Assembly (NCBI GenBank): GCA_964624475.1
Contig: CAZUYC010000062.1
Location: 40,678-104,677, forward strand
Length of the DNA: 64,000 bases
From: CAZUYC01 sp964624475
Lineage (GTDB): Bacteria; Myxococcota_A; UBA9160; SMWR01
Reading direction: 5' to 3'
Positions within the stretch are counted from its first letter, which is position 1. Every line of letters starts with the position of its first letter. The notes below the pieces were generated by a model. The model saw nothing but the letters and a program-made list of their open reading frames with translations, made no database searches and had not been told where the DNA came from. This document shows positions 36,117 through 44,911 of this stretch, piece after piece. The position numbers and the translations under genes were made by a program.

Positions 36117-37076
36117 GTGTCGAGCGCGCCCCAGGGTTTCGTCGACGTCGTTCGCGACTTCCTCTCCGCCCACCGGGAGCTGCGGGGCCTCTTCGCGCTC
36201 TTCCGGGCCGGGAAGCTTCGCTTCGAGGACCTCGATCCCGTCTTCGTCGACGCCGAAGGCAGCGTGCTCTTCCGGCTCAAGGAGCGCTGCCACGCTCTCT
36301 TCCGGCCGCGTTCGGGTCGACCGCACGCCGCCCGCCATCGCGAGGTGCTCTTCGACCTGGCGGTCGGCTCGCTCTTCCACGAGGTGATGAAGTTCCGCGA
36401 GAACTTCTACCAGCGCGAGGTCTACGGACCGCAGGTCCGGGCGGTGCGCGACCAGGCGCACGACGAGGCCGACGCGCTCTTCGAGGAGTTCGAGAAGATC
36501 CTGGCTGCGGTCTCCGCGCGCCTCGGCGAGGGCCTGGAGGAGGCCCTGGCCCTGCTCGCGCAGACGCGCTCGCAGCTCGCGCTGCTCCTCGGCGAGCACG
36601 CCGACGACGGGCTCGTGATGCGCTGCCTGATCGAGCATCGGGAGCTCGTGGAGGAGGTCTTCGCAGAGAGCCTCGACGCGCTGCTCGCCCGGTTGCAACG
36701 CGGCCGCGCCGCCCGGGGCTTCGCGCTCGCCGGGCGCTCGTACCTCGAGAGCGGCCACTACGGCGAGGCCGAGCAGGCCTTCGCCGAGGCGGAGTCTCGG
36801 GGTGGCGATGCCGCCGAGCTGCGGCGCCTCGCCGCCTATGCGCGGGGCATGCGCGCCTACCTGGCCGGCGACTACGGGGAGAGCGTGGCGCAGCTCGCCG
36901 CCTGGGCGCGCGAGGCGACCCCCGCGGAGGCCTTCCTGGCCGGCCCGGCGCACGCTGCGCTCTCGAAGCTCGACCGGCTCGTGCAGGGGAGCGAGCGCGC
37001 CGCGATCCTGGCAGCGTCGGGAACGCTCGTCGAGCGGCTCAGCGTGCTGCGCGCGGCGGCCGCTCCCGCCCGCTGA
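36117..37076 (+). CDS. Helical protein with TPR-like C-terminal region, unknown function
   Basis: The 319-aa product is almost entirely helical and soluble. The first half (FVDVVRDFLSAHRELRGLF, VLFRLKERCHALF) has no recognised family. The second half contains TPR-like repeats, for example RSYLESGHYGEAEQAFAEAE and YLAGDYGESVAQLAAWA. The start is set by the TATAAT box. The 3' end overlaps the convergent lgt by 38 bases. A scaffold or assembly role is a guess from the repeats only. Confidence 0.65.
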   Translation: MSSAPQGFVDVVRDFLSAHRELRGLFALFRAGKLRFEDLDPVFVDAEGSVLFRLKERCHALFRPRSGRPHAARHREVLFDLAVGSLFHEVMKFRENFYQREVYGPQVRAVRDQAHDEADALFEEFEKILAAVSARLGEGLEEALALLAQTRSQLALLLGEHADDGLVMRCLIEHRELVEEVFAESLDALLARLQRGRAARGFALAGRSYLESGHYGEAEQAFAEAESRGGDAAELRRLAAYARGMRAYLAGDYGESVAQLAAWAREATPAEAFLAGPAHAALSKLDRLVQGSERAAILAASGTLVERLSVLRAAAAPAR

Positions 37077-37803
37077 GCCTCGCGTAATGGAGCCAGCCCG
37101 CGAGACCGAGGATCACGAGCGCGATCCCGATCCACTGCGGCTCCGTGAGGCCGAGAGCGACGCGCGGGTTCACCCGCCAGTGCTCGATCCACACGCGTCC
37201 GAGCCCGTTGAGCGCCAGGTACTCGCCGAAGAGGAACGGGCTCTTTCGCCGCCGCACCCAGAGGAGCGCGGCCACCGGGAGCAGCCAGGCGACCTCGTAG
37301 AGCTGCGTCGGGTGCACCGGCAGCTCCGTGGGCGGCGCGCCGCGCGGGAAGGCGACGCCCCAGGGCAGGTCGGTCGGCCGCCCGTAGTCGTCGCCTACGA
37401 GGAAGCAGCCGAGACGCCCGATCGCCTGGCCGATCGGACCGGCGACCGCGGTGCAGTCGGCGAAGGTCTTGACGGGGATCCCGTGGATCCGGCATCCGAT
37501 CGCCCCGAGCAGCGTCGCCCCGAGCAGCCCTCCGTACCAGGTGATCCCCTCTCGCGCGAAGAGGAGCTCGAAGAAGGGCGTGCCGGTGCGCAGGTAGACG
37601 TCGATCGCGAAGTAGAGCTTCGAGCCGACGATGCCTCCGCTCATCACGTAGATGAGCAGGGTCGTGGCGTCGGACTCCAGCCCCTCCTCGCCCATCCGGT
37701 AGCTCGTGATCCAGGTGCCCACGAGGAAGGCGAGCGCCAGCATCACGCCGAAGGTGCTGATGGTGAAGTCGATGCCGGGGATGGTGAAGAGCTCGGGATA
37801 CAC
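37039..37803 (-). CDS. lgt: Prolipoprotein diacylglyceryl transferase
   Basis: The 254-aa product has about seven membrane helices and the Lgt signature GRLGCFLVGDDYGRPTDLPW, including the essential Arg and a variant of the usual GRxGNFxNGE sequence (Cys and Val-Gly-Asp-Asp replace the usual Asn/Gly-Glu region). HPTQLYE and the ITWYGGLLGA block are typical. Lgt adds diacylglycerol to the lipobox cysteine of the many lipoproteins seen here. The start is GTG 37803. The altered signature should be compared with homologues. Confidence 0.93.
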   Translation of the reverse strand: MYPELFTIPGIDFTISTFGVMLALAFLVGTWITSYRMGEEGLESDATTLLIYVMSGGIVGSKLYFAIDVYLRTGTPFFELLFAREGITWYGGLLGATLLGAIGCRIHGIPVKTFADCTAVAGPIGQAIGRLGCFLVGDDYGRPTDLPWGVAFPRGAPPTELPVHPTQLYEVAWLLPVAALLWVRRRKSPFLFGEYLALNGLGRVWIEHWRVNPRVALGLTEPQWIGIALVILGLAGWLHYARLSGRERPPRAAR

Positions 37804-37842
37804 GCGCGGCGAGGCTAGCGCGCCGTCCCGACCTTGGCGGGG

Positions 37843-37915
37843 CCCGCCCTTCGCTCGCCTGCGGCTCGCTGCGCGCGCTTCGCGCTTGCATGGCGGGGTC
37901 CGCGCTCCGCTCGAC
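37843..37915. repeat. Dispersed GC repeat between lgt and the histidine kinase
   Basis: A plus-oriented copy (CGCTCGCCTGCGGCTCGCTG, near 37854) sits between the divergent lgt start and the kinase stop at 37919. Confidence 0.8.
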
Positions 37916-37918
37916 TTG

Positions 37919-39370
37919 CTAGCGGCGGCGCAGCGTGACGTGGAAGGTGGCGCCGCGGCCGGGCTCGCTCTCGACCCAGGCGCGTCCGCCGTGGGTCTCG
38001 GCGATCTTGCGCACGATGGCGAGGCCGATCCCCGAGCCGCGGCTCCCGTCCGGGCGGGCGCCGAGGCTCTGGAAGACCTCGAAGATCCGCTCGAGGTGCT
38101 CGGGGGCGATTCCCCGGCCGTTGTCCCGGACGCTGATGCGGTGGAACTCCTCGTCCTCGATCACCTCGGCCTCGATGCGCGGGGCGTCAGCGGCCCCCAT
38201 GTGATGGATCGCGTTTCCGATCAGGTTCGACAGGACCTGGTAGAGGCGCGTCCGATCGCAGTAGACGAGGGGGGGATCGGCCGGGAGCACGAGCTCGATG
38301 CCGGACGCCTCCAGCCGCGGCTTCACCTCGGCGTGGAGCTGGATCAGCACCGCGCGCGGATCCACCATCGCGGGGCGCTCCCCCGGCTGCCCGATCCGCG
38401 ACAGCTCGAGCAGATCGTGGATCAGCGCCTCCATCGTGCGCCCGGCCTGCTCGATGCGGTCGATGAAGTGGGCCCCCGTGTCGTCGAGGTGATCGGCGTA
38501 GTCCTGGCGCAGGAGGCGGGAGAAGCCGAGCAGCGCCACCAGCGGAGAGCGCAGGTCGTGGGCCAGCGTCTGCACGCAGTGCTCGAGCTCGTCGTTTCGC
38601 CGCGCGAGTTCGTTCTGCCGCCGCTGCGCCGTCGCATCGCGCACGCAGAGGATCGCGCCGAGCGGGCTCCCATCGCTGCCGCGGTGGGGACTCACGGTGA
38701 TCGCGACCGGGAGGGGACCTCCCTCCGCGCGGCGCAGCCGCACCTCGATCTCGCCCGAAGGCCCCTCGCCGCCGAGCGGCGCGAGCAGGCGCTCGATGTC
38801 GCGGCTCGAGGACGCGAAGAGCGCCAGGGGGCGGTTGCGCAGCTGCGCACGCTCCTCGGCGACGAGTCGCGCGAGCGCGGAGTTCGCGTAGCGGACGAAG
38901 CCGTGGGGGTCCACGGCGAGGATCGCGTCGGGGGCGGATTCGAGGATCGACTCGGCGTCCTTCGACGGCGCGTGATTCGGCGCGTCTCCGGGCCGCGCGA
39001 TCACCGCGAAGAGCGCCTCGCCCTCCGACTCGGGCAGGCGGAGCACGCTCACCTCGAGCGGCCGCCGGGCTCCGCGGTGGGTTTCGAGCTCGAGGCGCAG
39101 GTTGGGGAGGAATCCGCGCTCCTCGAAGCGGCTGCGCAGCTCGCCGAGCTGCTCCTCGATCGAGAGCCTGGGGAGCATCGAGCGCAGGGGCTCCCCGATC
39201 CGGGCGGGGGAATCGCCGCACAGCGAGCGGAACGCGTCGCTCATCCAGCGCAGGATCCCCTGCGCGTCGAAGACGAGCAGCAGCGGGTGGATGCGCGAGA
39301 GGAGGTCGACGAGTTTGCGCGCGGAAGTGGAGTCCGCGATCGCCGCCTGGGTGCGAGGCTGGGCGCTCAT
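37919..39370 (-). CDS. Soluble PAS-domain sensor histidine kinase
   Basis: The 483-aa product has two PAS domains (about 22-130 and 138-250), a HisKA domain with the phospho-acceptor in QTLAHDLRSPLVALLGF (His 271) and a HATPase domain with N, G1 and G2 boxes (NLIGNAIHH, DNGRGIAPEH, GSGIGLAIVRKIAE). No membrane segment is seen, so it senses an internal signal, perhaps through a PAS-bound ligand. No response regulator lies next to it, so the partner is elsewhere. GAAGG precedes the ATG at 39370. Confidence 0.92.
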   Translation of the reverse strand: MSAQPRTQAAIADSTSARKLVDLLSRIHPLLLVFDAQGILRWMSDAFRSLCGDSPARIGEPLRSMLPRLSIEEQLGELRSRFEERGFLPNLRLELETHRGARRPLEVSVLRLPESEGEALFAVIARPGDAPNHAPSKDAESILESAPDAILAVDPHGFVRYANSALARLVAEERAQLRNRPLALFASSSRDIERLLAPLGGEGPSGEIEVRLRRAEGGPLPVAITVSPHRGSDGSPLGAILCVRDATAQRRQNELARRNDELEHCVQTLAHDLRSPLVALLGFSRLLRQDYADHLDDTGAHFIDRIEQAGRTMEALIHDLLELSRIGQPGERPAMVDPRAVLIQLHAEVKPRLEASGIELVLPADPPLVYCDRTRLYQVLSNLIGNAIHHMGAADAPRIEAEVIEDEEFHRISVRDNGRGIAPEHLERIFEVFQSLGARPDGSRGSGIGLAIVRKIAETHGGRAWVESEPGRGATFHVTLRRR

Positions 39371-39720
39371 TCGCCTTCGTTGAACCCTCTAAAGGAATTC
39401 GCGGGCGGTTTCCTTCTCAACGCCGGAATCACACGGACCGCATCGTCCTGCTGCAGCGGCATCTCCGAGCGCCCGCAGCTCCTTCAGACTCCCATCCCCA
39501 CCCGGACAGCGGAATCCTACCACTCGCGCGAACGGGGGGTCAACGCGAAGATCGGCAGCGCCCGCGCGGCGGATGCGCAGCCCTCGGTCCGCGCGTGCGC
39601 AGAGAGGCCCGCGCGTCGCCCAGCGGGGTCTCATGGTCCCGAATCGTTCGCTCGACTAGTCTTCCTGTGTCCGCCGCGTCGTTTTCGCACCCCGCGGGGG
39701 GCGCAGCGAGGAGGGATCGG
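39371..39720. other. 350-bp gap without recognised features
   Basis: This region lies between the divergent kinase and transglycosylase starts. No gene, repeat copy or clear promoter pair was found, apart from the GAGGAGGGA ribosome binding site at its right end. Confidence 0.5.
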
Positions 39721-40263
39721 ATGCGTCGCTCGGGAACCGTCGCGCTCGCTCTCGTGTGCGCCGCGCTGGTTTTCGACGCTGCGCCGCCGGGTGTCGCTCC
39801 CGAAGCGGAGAGGGCTTCGAGCGGTCTGACCACCGGCTTCGGCGAGGAGCAGATCGCGGAGCAGCTGCGCCGCCTCAACTCGACGCTGACCGAGCGGCAG
39901 CTGCGGCGAATTTCCGCAGCCGTGCTCAAGTACAGCGCCAAGTACGACCTCGACCCGCGGCTCGTGACCGCCGTGATGCGGGTCGAGAGCACGGCGCGCC
40001 CCTGGGTGCGTAGCCCGAAGGGCGCGGTGGGACTCATGCAGGTGATGCCGCACATGGCCTCGCCGCTCGCCTTCGCGGGCAACCTGACCACGGTCGAGAG
40101 CAACGTGGAGGCCGGCTGCATGATCCTCGCCGACAACATCCGCCGGCTCGGCGAGGAGGACGGGATCTCGGCCTACTTCTGGGGATCCGACATCCGCGGC
40201 GCCTCCTACCTCCAGCGCGTCCAGGCGGCGCGCGCCGCGATGCGGGCGCAGGCCGAGTCCTAG
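39721..40263 (+). CDS. Secreted lytic transglycosylase (SLT family)
   Basis: The 180-aa product has an N-terminal signal sequence and a goose-lysozyme/SLT fold. The catalytic Glu is in MRVESTARPW (Glu 89), followed by SPKGAVGLMQVMP and the GCMILADNIRRLG helix. It lacks the usual long C-terminal part and ends shortly after the catalytic domain. It should cleave peptidoglycan glycan strands in the periplasm. GAGGAGGGA is 4 bases before the ATG. Confidence 0.87.
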   Translation: MRRSGTVALALVCAALVFDAAPPGVAPEAERASSGLTTGFGEEQIAEQLRRLNSTLTERQLRRISAAVLKYSAKYDLDPRLVTAVMRVESTARPWVRSPKGAVGLMQVMPHMASPLAFAGNLTTVESNVEAGCMILADNIRRLGEEDGISAYFWGSDIRGASYLQRVQAARAAMRAQAES

Positions 40264-40282
40264 CCTTAGCGGGCGCCCGCCC

Positions 40283-40505
40283 TTCGCTCGCCTACGGCTC
40301 GCTGCGCGGCGGCTTCGCCGCCTTGCGTTTAGCGGGCGCCCGCGCTCCGCTTGCAGGTCGATGCGTCGATCCGCTTGATCGTGCTTGCCTCCGCTCGCCT
40401 GCGGCTCGCTGCGCGCTCCGCTTGCAGGTCCGGTCGGGGCGGCGGGGTGGCGGTCGCTCGGGGCTCCTGTGTCGTGTCCCTGCGGCTCGCTGCTGGCGGC
40501 CGTCG
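40283..40505. repeat. Dispersed GC repeats, extended copy
   Basis: Two plus-oriented cores (near 40288 and 40394) are followed by about 100 bases of extension. The segment from about 40361 to 40495 is repeated in inverse orientation at about 45760-45890, showing that the mobile unit is larger than the core. Confidence 0.85.
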
Positions 40506-40530
40506 CGGCGGGCGGGGTAGCCTGCACGGC

Positions 40531-41439
40531 GTGCAGGATCCCCGGATCCGGCGGCGGGAGCTCCTCTTCGAGGGGGCGGGCGGGCTCGATCTCTTCGGCC
40601 GAGCCTGGATTCCGGAGCGTGCGGAGCGCAGCGTGCTCCTGGTCCACGGCTGGGCGGAACACAGCGGGCGCTACGAGCACGTGGGCGCCTGGCTGGCGGC
40701 GCGCGGCTGCGCGGTGCACGCCTACGATCACCGCGGCCACGGCCGCTCGGCGGGTCCCCGCGGCCACGCGCGGCGCTTCGCGGACCTCCTCGACGATCTC
40801 GAGATCGCGCTGGCCCGAGCGCGCGCGGAGGCCCCGGCGCTCCCCACCTTCGTCCTGGGCCACAGCATGGGAGGGCTGGTGGTGGCGGCATTCGCGGCCG
40901 AGCGCGATCCCGAGATCACCGGCGCCGTCACCTCGGGCGCGGCGCTCGCTCTCGCCGACGTCCCGTCCCGGGCGCGTCTCGCCGTCCTGCGCCTCGTCGC
41001 CCGGATCGCGCCGCGCCTGCGCATGGATCGCCCGATCGCCACCGACGCGCTCTCGCGCGACCCCGAGGTCGGCCGCGCCTACGCCGAGGATCCGCTCGTG
41101 CTGCGCCGGATGACGCTCGGCCTCGGCTCGGCCTTCCTCGGCGCCGCCCTGCTCACGCTGTCCGCGGCGGGCGCCGTCCGCGTGCCCATGCTGCTCCTGC
41201 ACGGGGCCGACGACACGCTCTGTCGCGCCGAGGGCAGCCGCCGCTTCCACGCCGGCCTCTGCGCGCCGGCGAGCGATCTGCGCATCTATGCGGGGCTTCG
41301 TCACGAGATCCTGAACGAGCCCGAGCGGGAGACCGTCCTCGAGGACGTGCTCGGCTGGATGAGGAGCACGGAGGCCACCGCGCGCCCCGCCGTAGCGGAT
41401 TCGCTCGCGTCCGGGCAGGAGGCGGGACGTGCCGGCTGA
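40531..41439 (+). CDS. Alpha/beta hydrolase, monoacylglycerol lipase-like
   Basis: The 302-aa product shows the nucleophile elbow GHSMGG (Ser 112), the oxyanion block LLVHGWAEHSGRYEH, YDHRGHGRS, a late Asp in LLHGADDTLC and a His in GLRHEILNE. The layout is that of monoglyceride lipase/lysophospholipase PldB. TAGCCT ends 7 bases before GTG 40531, which supports this start. Its end overlaps moaC by 11 bases, so the two are probably translated together. Confidence 0.87.
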   Translation: MQDPRIRRRELLFEGAGGLDLFGRAWIPERAERSVLLVHGWAEHSGRYEHVGAWLAARGCAVHAYDHRGHGRSAGPRGHARRFADLLDDLEIALARARAEAPALPTFVLGHSMGGLVVAAFAAERDPEITGAVTSGAALALADVPSRARLAVLRLVARIAPRLRMDRPIATDALSRDPEVGRAYAEDPLVLRRMTLGLGSAFLGAALLTLSAAGAVRVPMLLLHGADDTLCRAEGSRRFHAGLCAPASDLRIYAGLRHEILNEPERETVLEDVLGWMRSTEATARPAVADSLASGQEAGRAG

Positions 41440-41941
41440 TCTCTCCCACCTCGATGCGCAGGGTCGCGCCCGGATGGTGGGCGTCGGCGAGAAGGCCGTG
41501 ACCCGGCGCGCCTGCGTCGCGCGAGCCGAGGTACGGATGGCGCCCGAGACGCTCGCGCGCATCGCCGAGGGGACGGTCGCGAAGGGCGACGTGCTCGCGA
41601 CCGCTCGAATCGCGGCGATCCAGGCCGCCAAGCGCACCGCGGAATGGATCCCGCTCTGCCATCCGCTGCCCCTCGATGGGATCGAGGTCGAGCTGCGGCC
41701 CGATGTGGCGCGGTCGCGGGTCGCGATCGAGGTGAGCGTTGCGGCGCACGCGCGGACCGGCGTCGAGATGGAGGCGCTCGTCGCGGCGGCGGCCGCGGGC
41801 CTCACCATCTACGACATGTGCAAGGCCGCCGACCGCAGCATGACGCTCGACCGCGTGCGGCTCGTGGCGAAGACCGGGGGAAAGAGCGGGACCTGGGTGC
41901 GGCCGGGCGAGGAGCCGGCCGATGGTACCCCCGGGGGATGA
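41429..41941 (+). CDS. moaC: Cyclic pyranopterin monophosphate synthase MoaC
   Basis: The 170-aa product matches MoaC over its length: LSHLDAQGRARMVGVGEK, IAAIQAAKRTAEWIPLCHPL and TGVEMEALVAAAAAGLTIYDMCKAADRSM, split across conserved blocks, with the active-site His in CHP and the Lys in MCKA. It converts the MoaA product into cyclic pyranopterin monophosphate in molybdenum cofactor synthesis. AGGAGG lies 7 bases before GTG 41429. It sits in a run with the hydrolase upstream and the sigma factor downstream (ATGA overlap). Confidence 0.95.
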   Translation: MPADLSHLDAQGRARMVGVGEKAVTRRACVARAEVRMAPETLARIAEGTVAKGDVLATARIAAIQAAKRTAEWIPLCHPLPLDGIEVELRPDVARSRVAIEVSVAAHARTGVEMEALVAAAAAGLTIYDMCKAADRSMTLDRVRLVAKTGGKSGTWVRPGEEPADGTPGG

Positions 41942-42672
41942 CCGTGACGCACCCGTCCTCGGGCCCGTTCGAACCTGGTCCCGACGACCGGTGTCCCACC
42001 GGGGCGAGGCGCACCGTGAGTTGCGAAGTAGCCCAGGCTGCGACCGTCGCCCACGCGGTCGCGGTGAACGAAACCACGGTCGGGACGATCGACCCCGACG
42101 CCGAGCTCGTCCTGCGCTGGCAGGAGGGCGACCTCGGCGCCTTCGAGGCGCTCGTTCGCCGGCACGAGAGACGGGTGTTCAGCCTCGTGTTCCGCATGCT
42201 CGGAAGTCGCCAGGAAGCGGAGGACGTGGCCCAGGAAGCGTTCCTGGCGCTGCACCGCCACGGCCGTCGCTTTCGCGGCGAGGCCCGCTTCTCGACCTTC
42301 GTCTACCGGGTCGCCGCCAACGCCGCACTCAATCGTCGGCGCTCCCTGGGGCGCCGGCGCGCTCGGGAGGAGGCGTTGTCCCACCGCCAGGACGCGGGCG
42401 ACGATCTCCCGAGCACCCCGCGCGATCCCGAGGACGCGGCTTCGGGAGGCGAGATCCAGGCGCGGGTCCAGGCCGCGCTCCTCGGGCTGCCGAAGGACCT
42501 GCGCATGGCCGTGGTCCTCTACGACATCGAGGGGCAGTCCTACGGGGAGATCGCGCGAGTGCTCCGGATCCCCGAGGGCACGGTCAAGTCCCGCATCCAC
42601 CGCGCGCGCATCGCGCTGCGCGATCGCCTGAGGGCGCTCGCGCATTCTGAATCCGAAGGAGTGGAGTCGTGA
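41938..42672 (+). CDS. ECF (RpoE-type) sigma-70 family factor
   Basis: The 244-aa product has region 2 (LVRRHERRVFSLVFRMLGSR, AEDVAQEAFLALHRHG, FSTFVYRVAANAALNRRR) and region 4 (LGLPKDLRMAVVLYDIEGQ, EIARVLRIPEGTVKSRIHRA). The first 55-60 residues are not sigma-like, so a later start (for example GTG 42061) is possible. ATG 41938 is kept because it overlaps the moaC stop as ATGA. Its last bases overlap the anti-sigma gene as GTGA. Confidence 0.9.
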   Translation: MTVTHPSSGPFEPGPDDRCPTGARRTVSCEVAQAATVAHAVAVNETTVGTIDPDAELVLRWQEGDLGAFEALVRRHERRVFSLVFRMLGSRQEAEDVAQEAFLALHRHGRRFRGEARFSTFVYRVAANAALNRRRSLGRRRAREEALSHRQDAGDDLPSTPRDPEDAASGGEIQARVQAALLGLPKDLRMAVVLYDIEGQSYGEIARVLRIPEGTVKSRIHRARIALRDRLRALAHSESEGVES

Positions 42673-43232
42673 ACCACGCGAGAGCCCAGGAGCTCCTGAA
42701 CGCCTATCTCGAGAGGGATCTCGGCGATGGCGAGTGCGCGGCCGTGGAGGCCCACGCGGCGGACTGCGAGGTCTGCGGCGCGGATCTCGAGGGTCTGCGC
42801 CGTGCCGTCGCCCTGCTGCGGCGGCTGCCCGCGCCGGATCCCCCGCCGTACCTGGCGGCGCGGGTCCTGGCGAGGATCCGCGACGGCGAGGCCCAGCCCG
42901 CGGGCTGGCGCGAGTGGCTGGCGAATCTCGCCGCACCGATGGTCGCGGCGCCGCTAGCGGCAGCGGTTGCGGCGGCCGCGGTCGTCTACCTCGCCGAGCC
43001 GCGGCTCGGCACCGAGGTGGCGAGCGCCAGGCCGGCTGCGGCGAAGGGCCTCCCGATCGTGCCGCGCCTGGTCGGCCCGGTTCCCTCCGCGGCACTGGTC
43101 GCGTCTGGAGGGCCCGAGGGCTACCTCCTGGCGCGTCGCCTGCGCGGTGCAGGCCACCCGCATTCGAGATCGTTCGCGGCGCATTTCGAGCAGCCCGCGG
43201 AGGCCATCGCGGTCGCCTGGCAGGGGCGGTAG
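42669..43232 (+). CDS. Membrane anti-sigma factor (zinc finger type)
   Basis: The 187-aa product starts with a ZAS-like zinc finger (LLNAYLERDLGDGECAAVEAH, then HAADCEVCGADL). A membrane helix lies near residues 88-105 (AAPMVAAPLAAAVAAAAVVY) and a C-terminal periplasmic part follows. The pair is coupled by a GTGA overlap with the sigma gene, the usual arrangement by which the anti-sigma factor holds its sigma at the membrane until a signal releases it. The signal is unknown. Confidence 0.85.
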   Translation: MNHARAQELLNAYLERDLGDGECAAVEAHAADCEVCGADLEGLRRAVALLRRLPAPDPPPYLAARVLARIRDGEAQPAGWREWLANLAAPMVAAPLAAAVAAAAVVYLAEPRLGTEVASARPAAAKGLPIVPRLVGPVPSAALVASGGPEGYLLARRLRGAGHPHSRSFAAHFEQPAEAIAVAWQGR

Positions 43233-43420
43233 CAAGGCGGCGCAGCCGCCGCGCAGCGAGCGGCAAGCGAAGCGCGCAGCGAGCCGCAGGCGAGCGAAGG
43301 CAGGCCCCTGCAGGGCCTGCGAGCGAAGTGCGGGCCCCCGCTCGGGCGGCGGCGAAGCCGCCGCGCAGCGAGCCGCAGGCGAGCGGGGCTCGTCGGCGCG
43401 CTTCCGGCGCCTTGCCGGAC
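43233..43420. repeat. Dispersed GC repeats, several minus-oriented copies
   Basis: Cores GCGCAGCGAGCCGCAGGCGA occur near 43278 and 43365 with a degenerate copy near 43250. They start immediately after the anti-sigma stop and end 28 bases before the next gene. Confidence 0.85.
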
Positions 43421-43447
43421 GGCTCTCCGCGGGTAACTTGCGGCCGC

Positions 43448-44692
43448 GTGAGCTTCCCGCGCCCGCTCCTCTGCCTTGCGCTCGCGTTCGGCGTCCTCGC
43501 GCCCCGCGTGTCGCAGGGCGGCGAGACCGTCGAGCTCGTGCCCCAGGACCGCGCGGGTTGGAGCCTCACCAACGTCTTCGCGCCGATCACGGGTCTCTTC
43601 CTCGGAGGGCCCGGCTACTGGTACGCGCCCCGTCGGATCGAGATCGAGACCGTCCCGACGGGGGCGCTCCTCGATCTCTTCTACGTGCGCCGGAACTTCC
43701 AGAAGGGCTTCGAGCAGGCCGAGTCGCCGGTCACGGTGCTGCTCCCGAGCCGGATCGAAGCCGGACCTCGCGACACGCTCGTGGTTCGGGCCGCGCTCGA
43801 CGGCTACCGGCACGGCGAAGCGAACGTGCGGATCCGCTCGCGCGAGACGCGGATCGAGATCCAGCTCGCGCCCGTTCCCAACTCCCTCGTCGCCTTCTCC
43901 CACGTGAGCCTCGCGAGCCGCGCCACGCTCGAGTTCCTGACCCGAGAGCCGATCGCCTTCCGCATGCAACAGGGGGCCGCCGGCCCGTCCTTGATCCTCC
44001 CGCAGACCTCGGCGCTTGCCGACGCGCGCGGGAGCCTCGAGGGCGTGCACGGCGCGCTCGTCGCCTCGCTCGCTGCGCAGCAGCTCGGCGAGGATCTCGT
44101 CGTGCGCATCGGATTGACCGAGCTGGGGAGCAACGGAGGCTACGAGCTGCGCTCGCGGCAGGGCCAGGACCCGGTGCGCGGGCTGCACAGCTTCGCCGTC
44201 GACCTCGTGCCGCCGGACGGAGGCGCTGGCGCGGTGGAGCGCGCGCGGGAGGCGCTCGCGCGGATCGCCCCGGCCGACGTGGCGGGCTGTGCGGTCGCCT
44301 TCGACGCGGCGCTCCGGGCAGGTCTCGACCCCGAGCAGCTGGCGCGCGCGCTCGCGCCACGGGGCACCTTCATCGATCCGTTCCTGCGCGCCGCGCTCCG
44401 GCGCCTCGGCGAGGTCTCGCCGGGGGGCGCGATCGAGCTCGGCGACGGGAGACGCTACCGCCCTTCGCTCCCGCTCGAGCTCGCCGCTGCGGCGAGTGAG
44501 CCGGCGCAGGCCAGGGGCTACCTCGCTCTGCTTCGACGGCTCGTCGCGGAGCTCGAGACGGCGGACCACCGGCGCGAGGTCCTGCGCGGCCTCGTCGCGC
44601 CGGAGCTCCCGCGTCCGGCCTTCGACGCCGCCTTCGAGGCCGCCGAGGCCCGCGAGCGGGCTTGTCTCAGGACGATGCGTCGATTCGATTGA
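43448..44692 (+). CDS. Secreted protein of unknown function
   Basis: The 414-aa product has a Sec signal (PLLCLALAFGVLAPRVSQG, cut near GGE). The mature part starts WSLTNVFAPITGLFLGGPGYWY, then shows a PEGA-like segment (IETVPTGALLDLFYVRRNFQ, VVRAALDGYRHGEANVRI), in which proteins often carry surface or envelope-sensing beta domains. The C-terminal half is helical. TAACTT ends 8 bases before GTG 43448. The last seven codons and the TGA come from the dispersed repeat that starts at about 44666. No specific function is proposed. Confidence 0.7.
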   Translation: MSFPRPLLCLALAFGVLAPRVSQGGETVELVPQDRAGWSLTNVFAPITGLFLGGPGYWYAPRRIEIETVPTGALLDLFYVRRNFQKGFEQAESPVTVLLPSRIEAGPRDTLVVRAALDGYRHGEANVRIRSRETRIEIQLAPVPNSLVAFSHVSLASRATLEFLTREPIAFRMQQGAAGPSLILPQTSALADARGSLEGVHGALVASLAAQQLGEDLVVRIGLTELGSNGGYELRSRQGQDPVRGLHSFAVDLVPPDGGAGAVERAREALARIAPADVAGCAVAFDAALRAGLDPEQLARALAPRGTFIDPFLRAALRRLGEVSPGGAIELGDGRRYRPSLPLELAAAASEPAQARGYLALLRRLVAELETADHRREVLRGLVAPELPRPAFDAAFEAAEARERACLRTMRRFD

Positions 44693-44815
44693 TCGTGCTT
44701 GCTCCGCTCGCCTGCGGCTCGCTGCGCGCTGGCCCGAGGACGTTGCGTGGATCTGAGCGGTGGCAGCTCACTCCGCTCGCCTGCGGCTCGCTGCGCGCTT
44801 CGCTTGCCGGTCGAT
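44666..44815 (+). repeat. Two extended copies of the dispersed repeat
   Basis: Both start AGGACGNTGCGT (44669 and 44738) and reach a core CTCCGCTCGCCTGCGGCTCG. The first supplies the end of the preceding gene. Confidence 0.85.
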
Positions 44816-44874
44816 CGGCCTCGGGGAGCGCCGCAGAGGGCCCGCGCCGTGATGCGGGGTCGGGGCCGGAAGGC

Positions 44875-44880
44875 TATACT
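44875..44880 (+). promoter_or_regulatory. -10 hexamer TATACT before radC
   Basis: TATACT ends 31 bases before ATG 44912, giving a short leader. It argues against upstream starts, which would lie before the promoter and translate repeat sequence. Confidence 0.5.
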
Positions 44881-44911
44881 CGACTCGTCCCCGGTCCCGG
44901 GGAATCCCGAC

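Noticed and set aside
44699..44911. Upstream in-frame extension of radC
   Set aside because: It translates two dispersed repeats and lies mostly before the TATACT promoter; ATG 44912 gives the normal RadC length.
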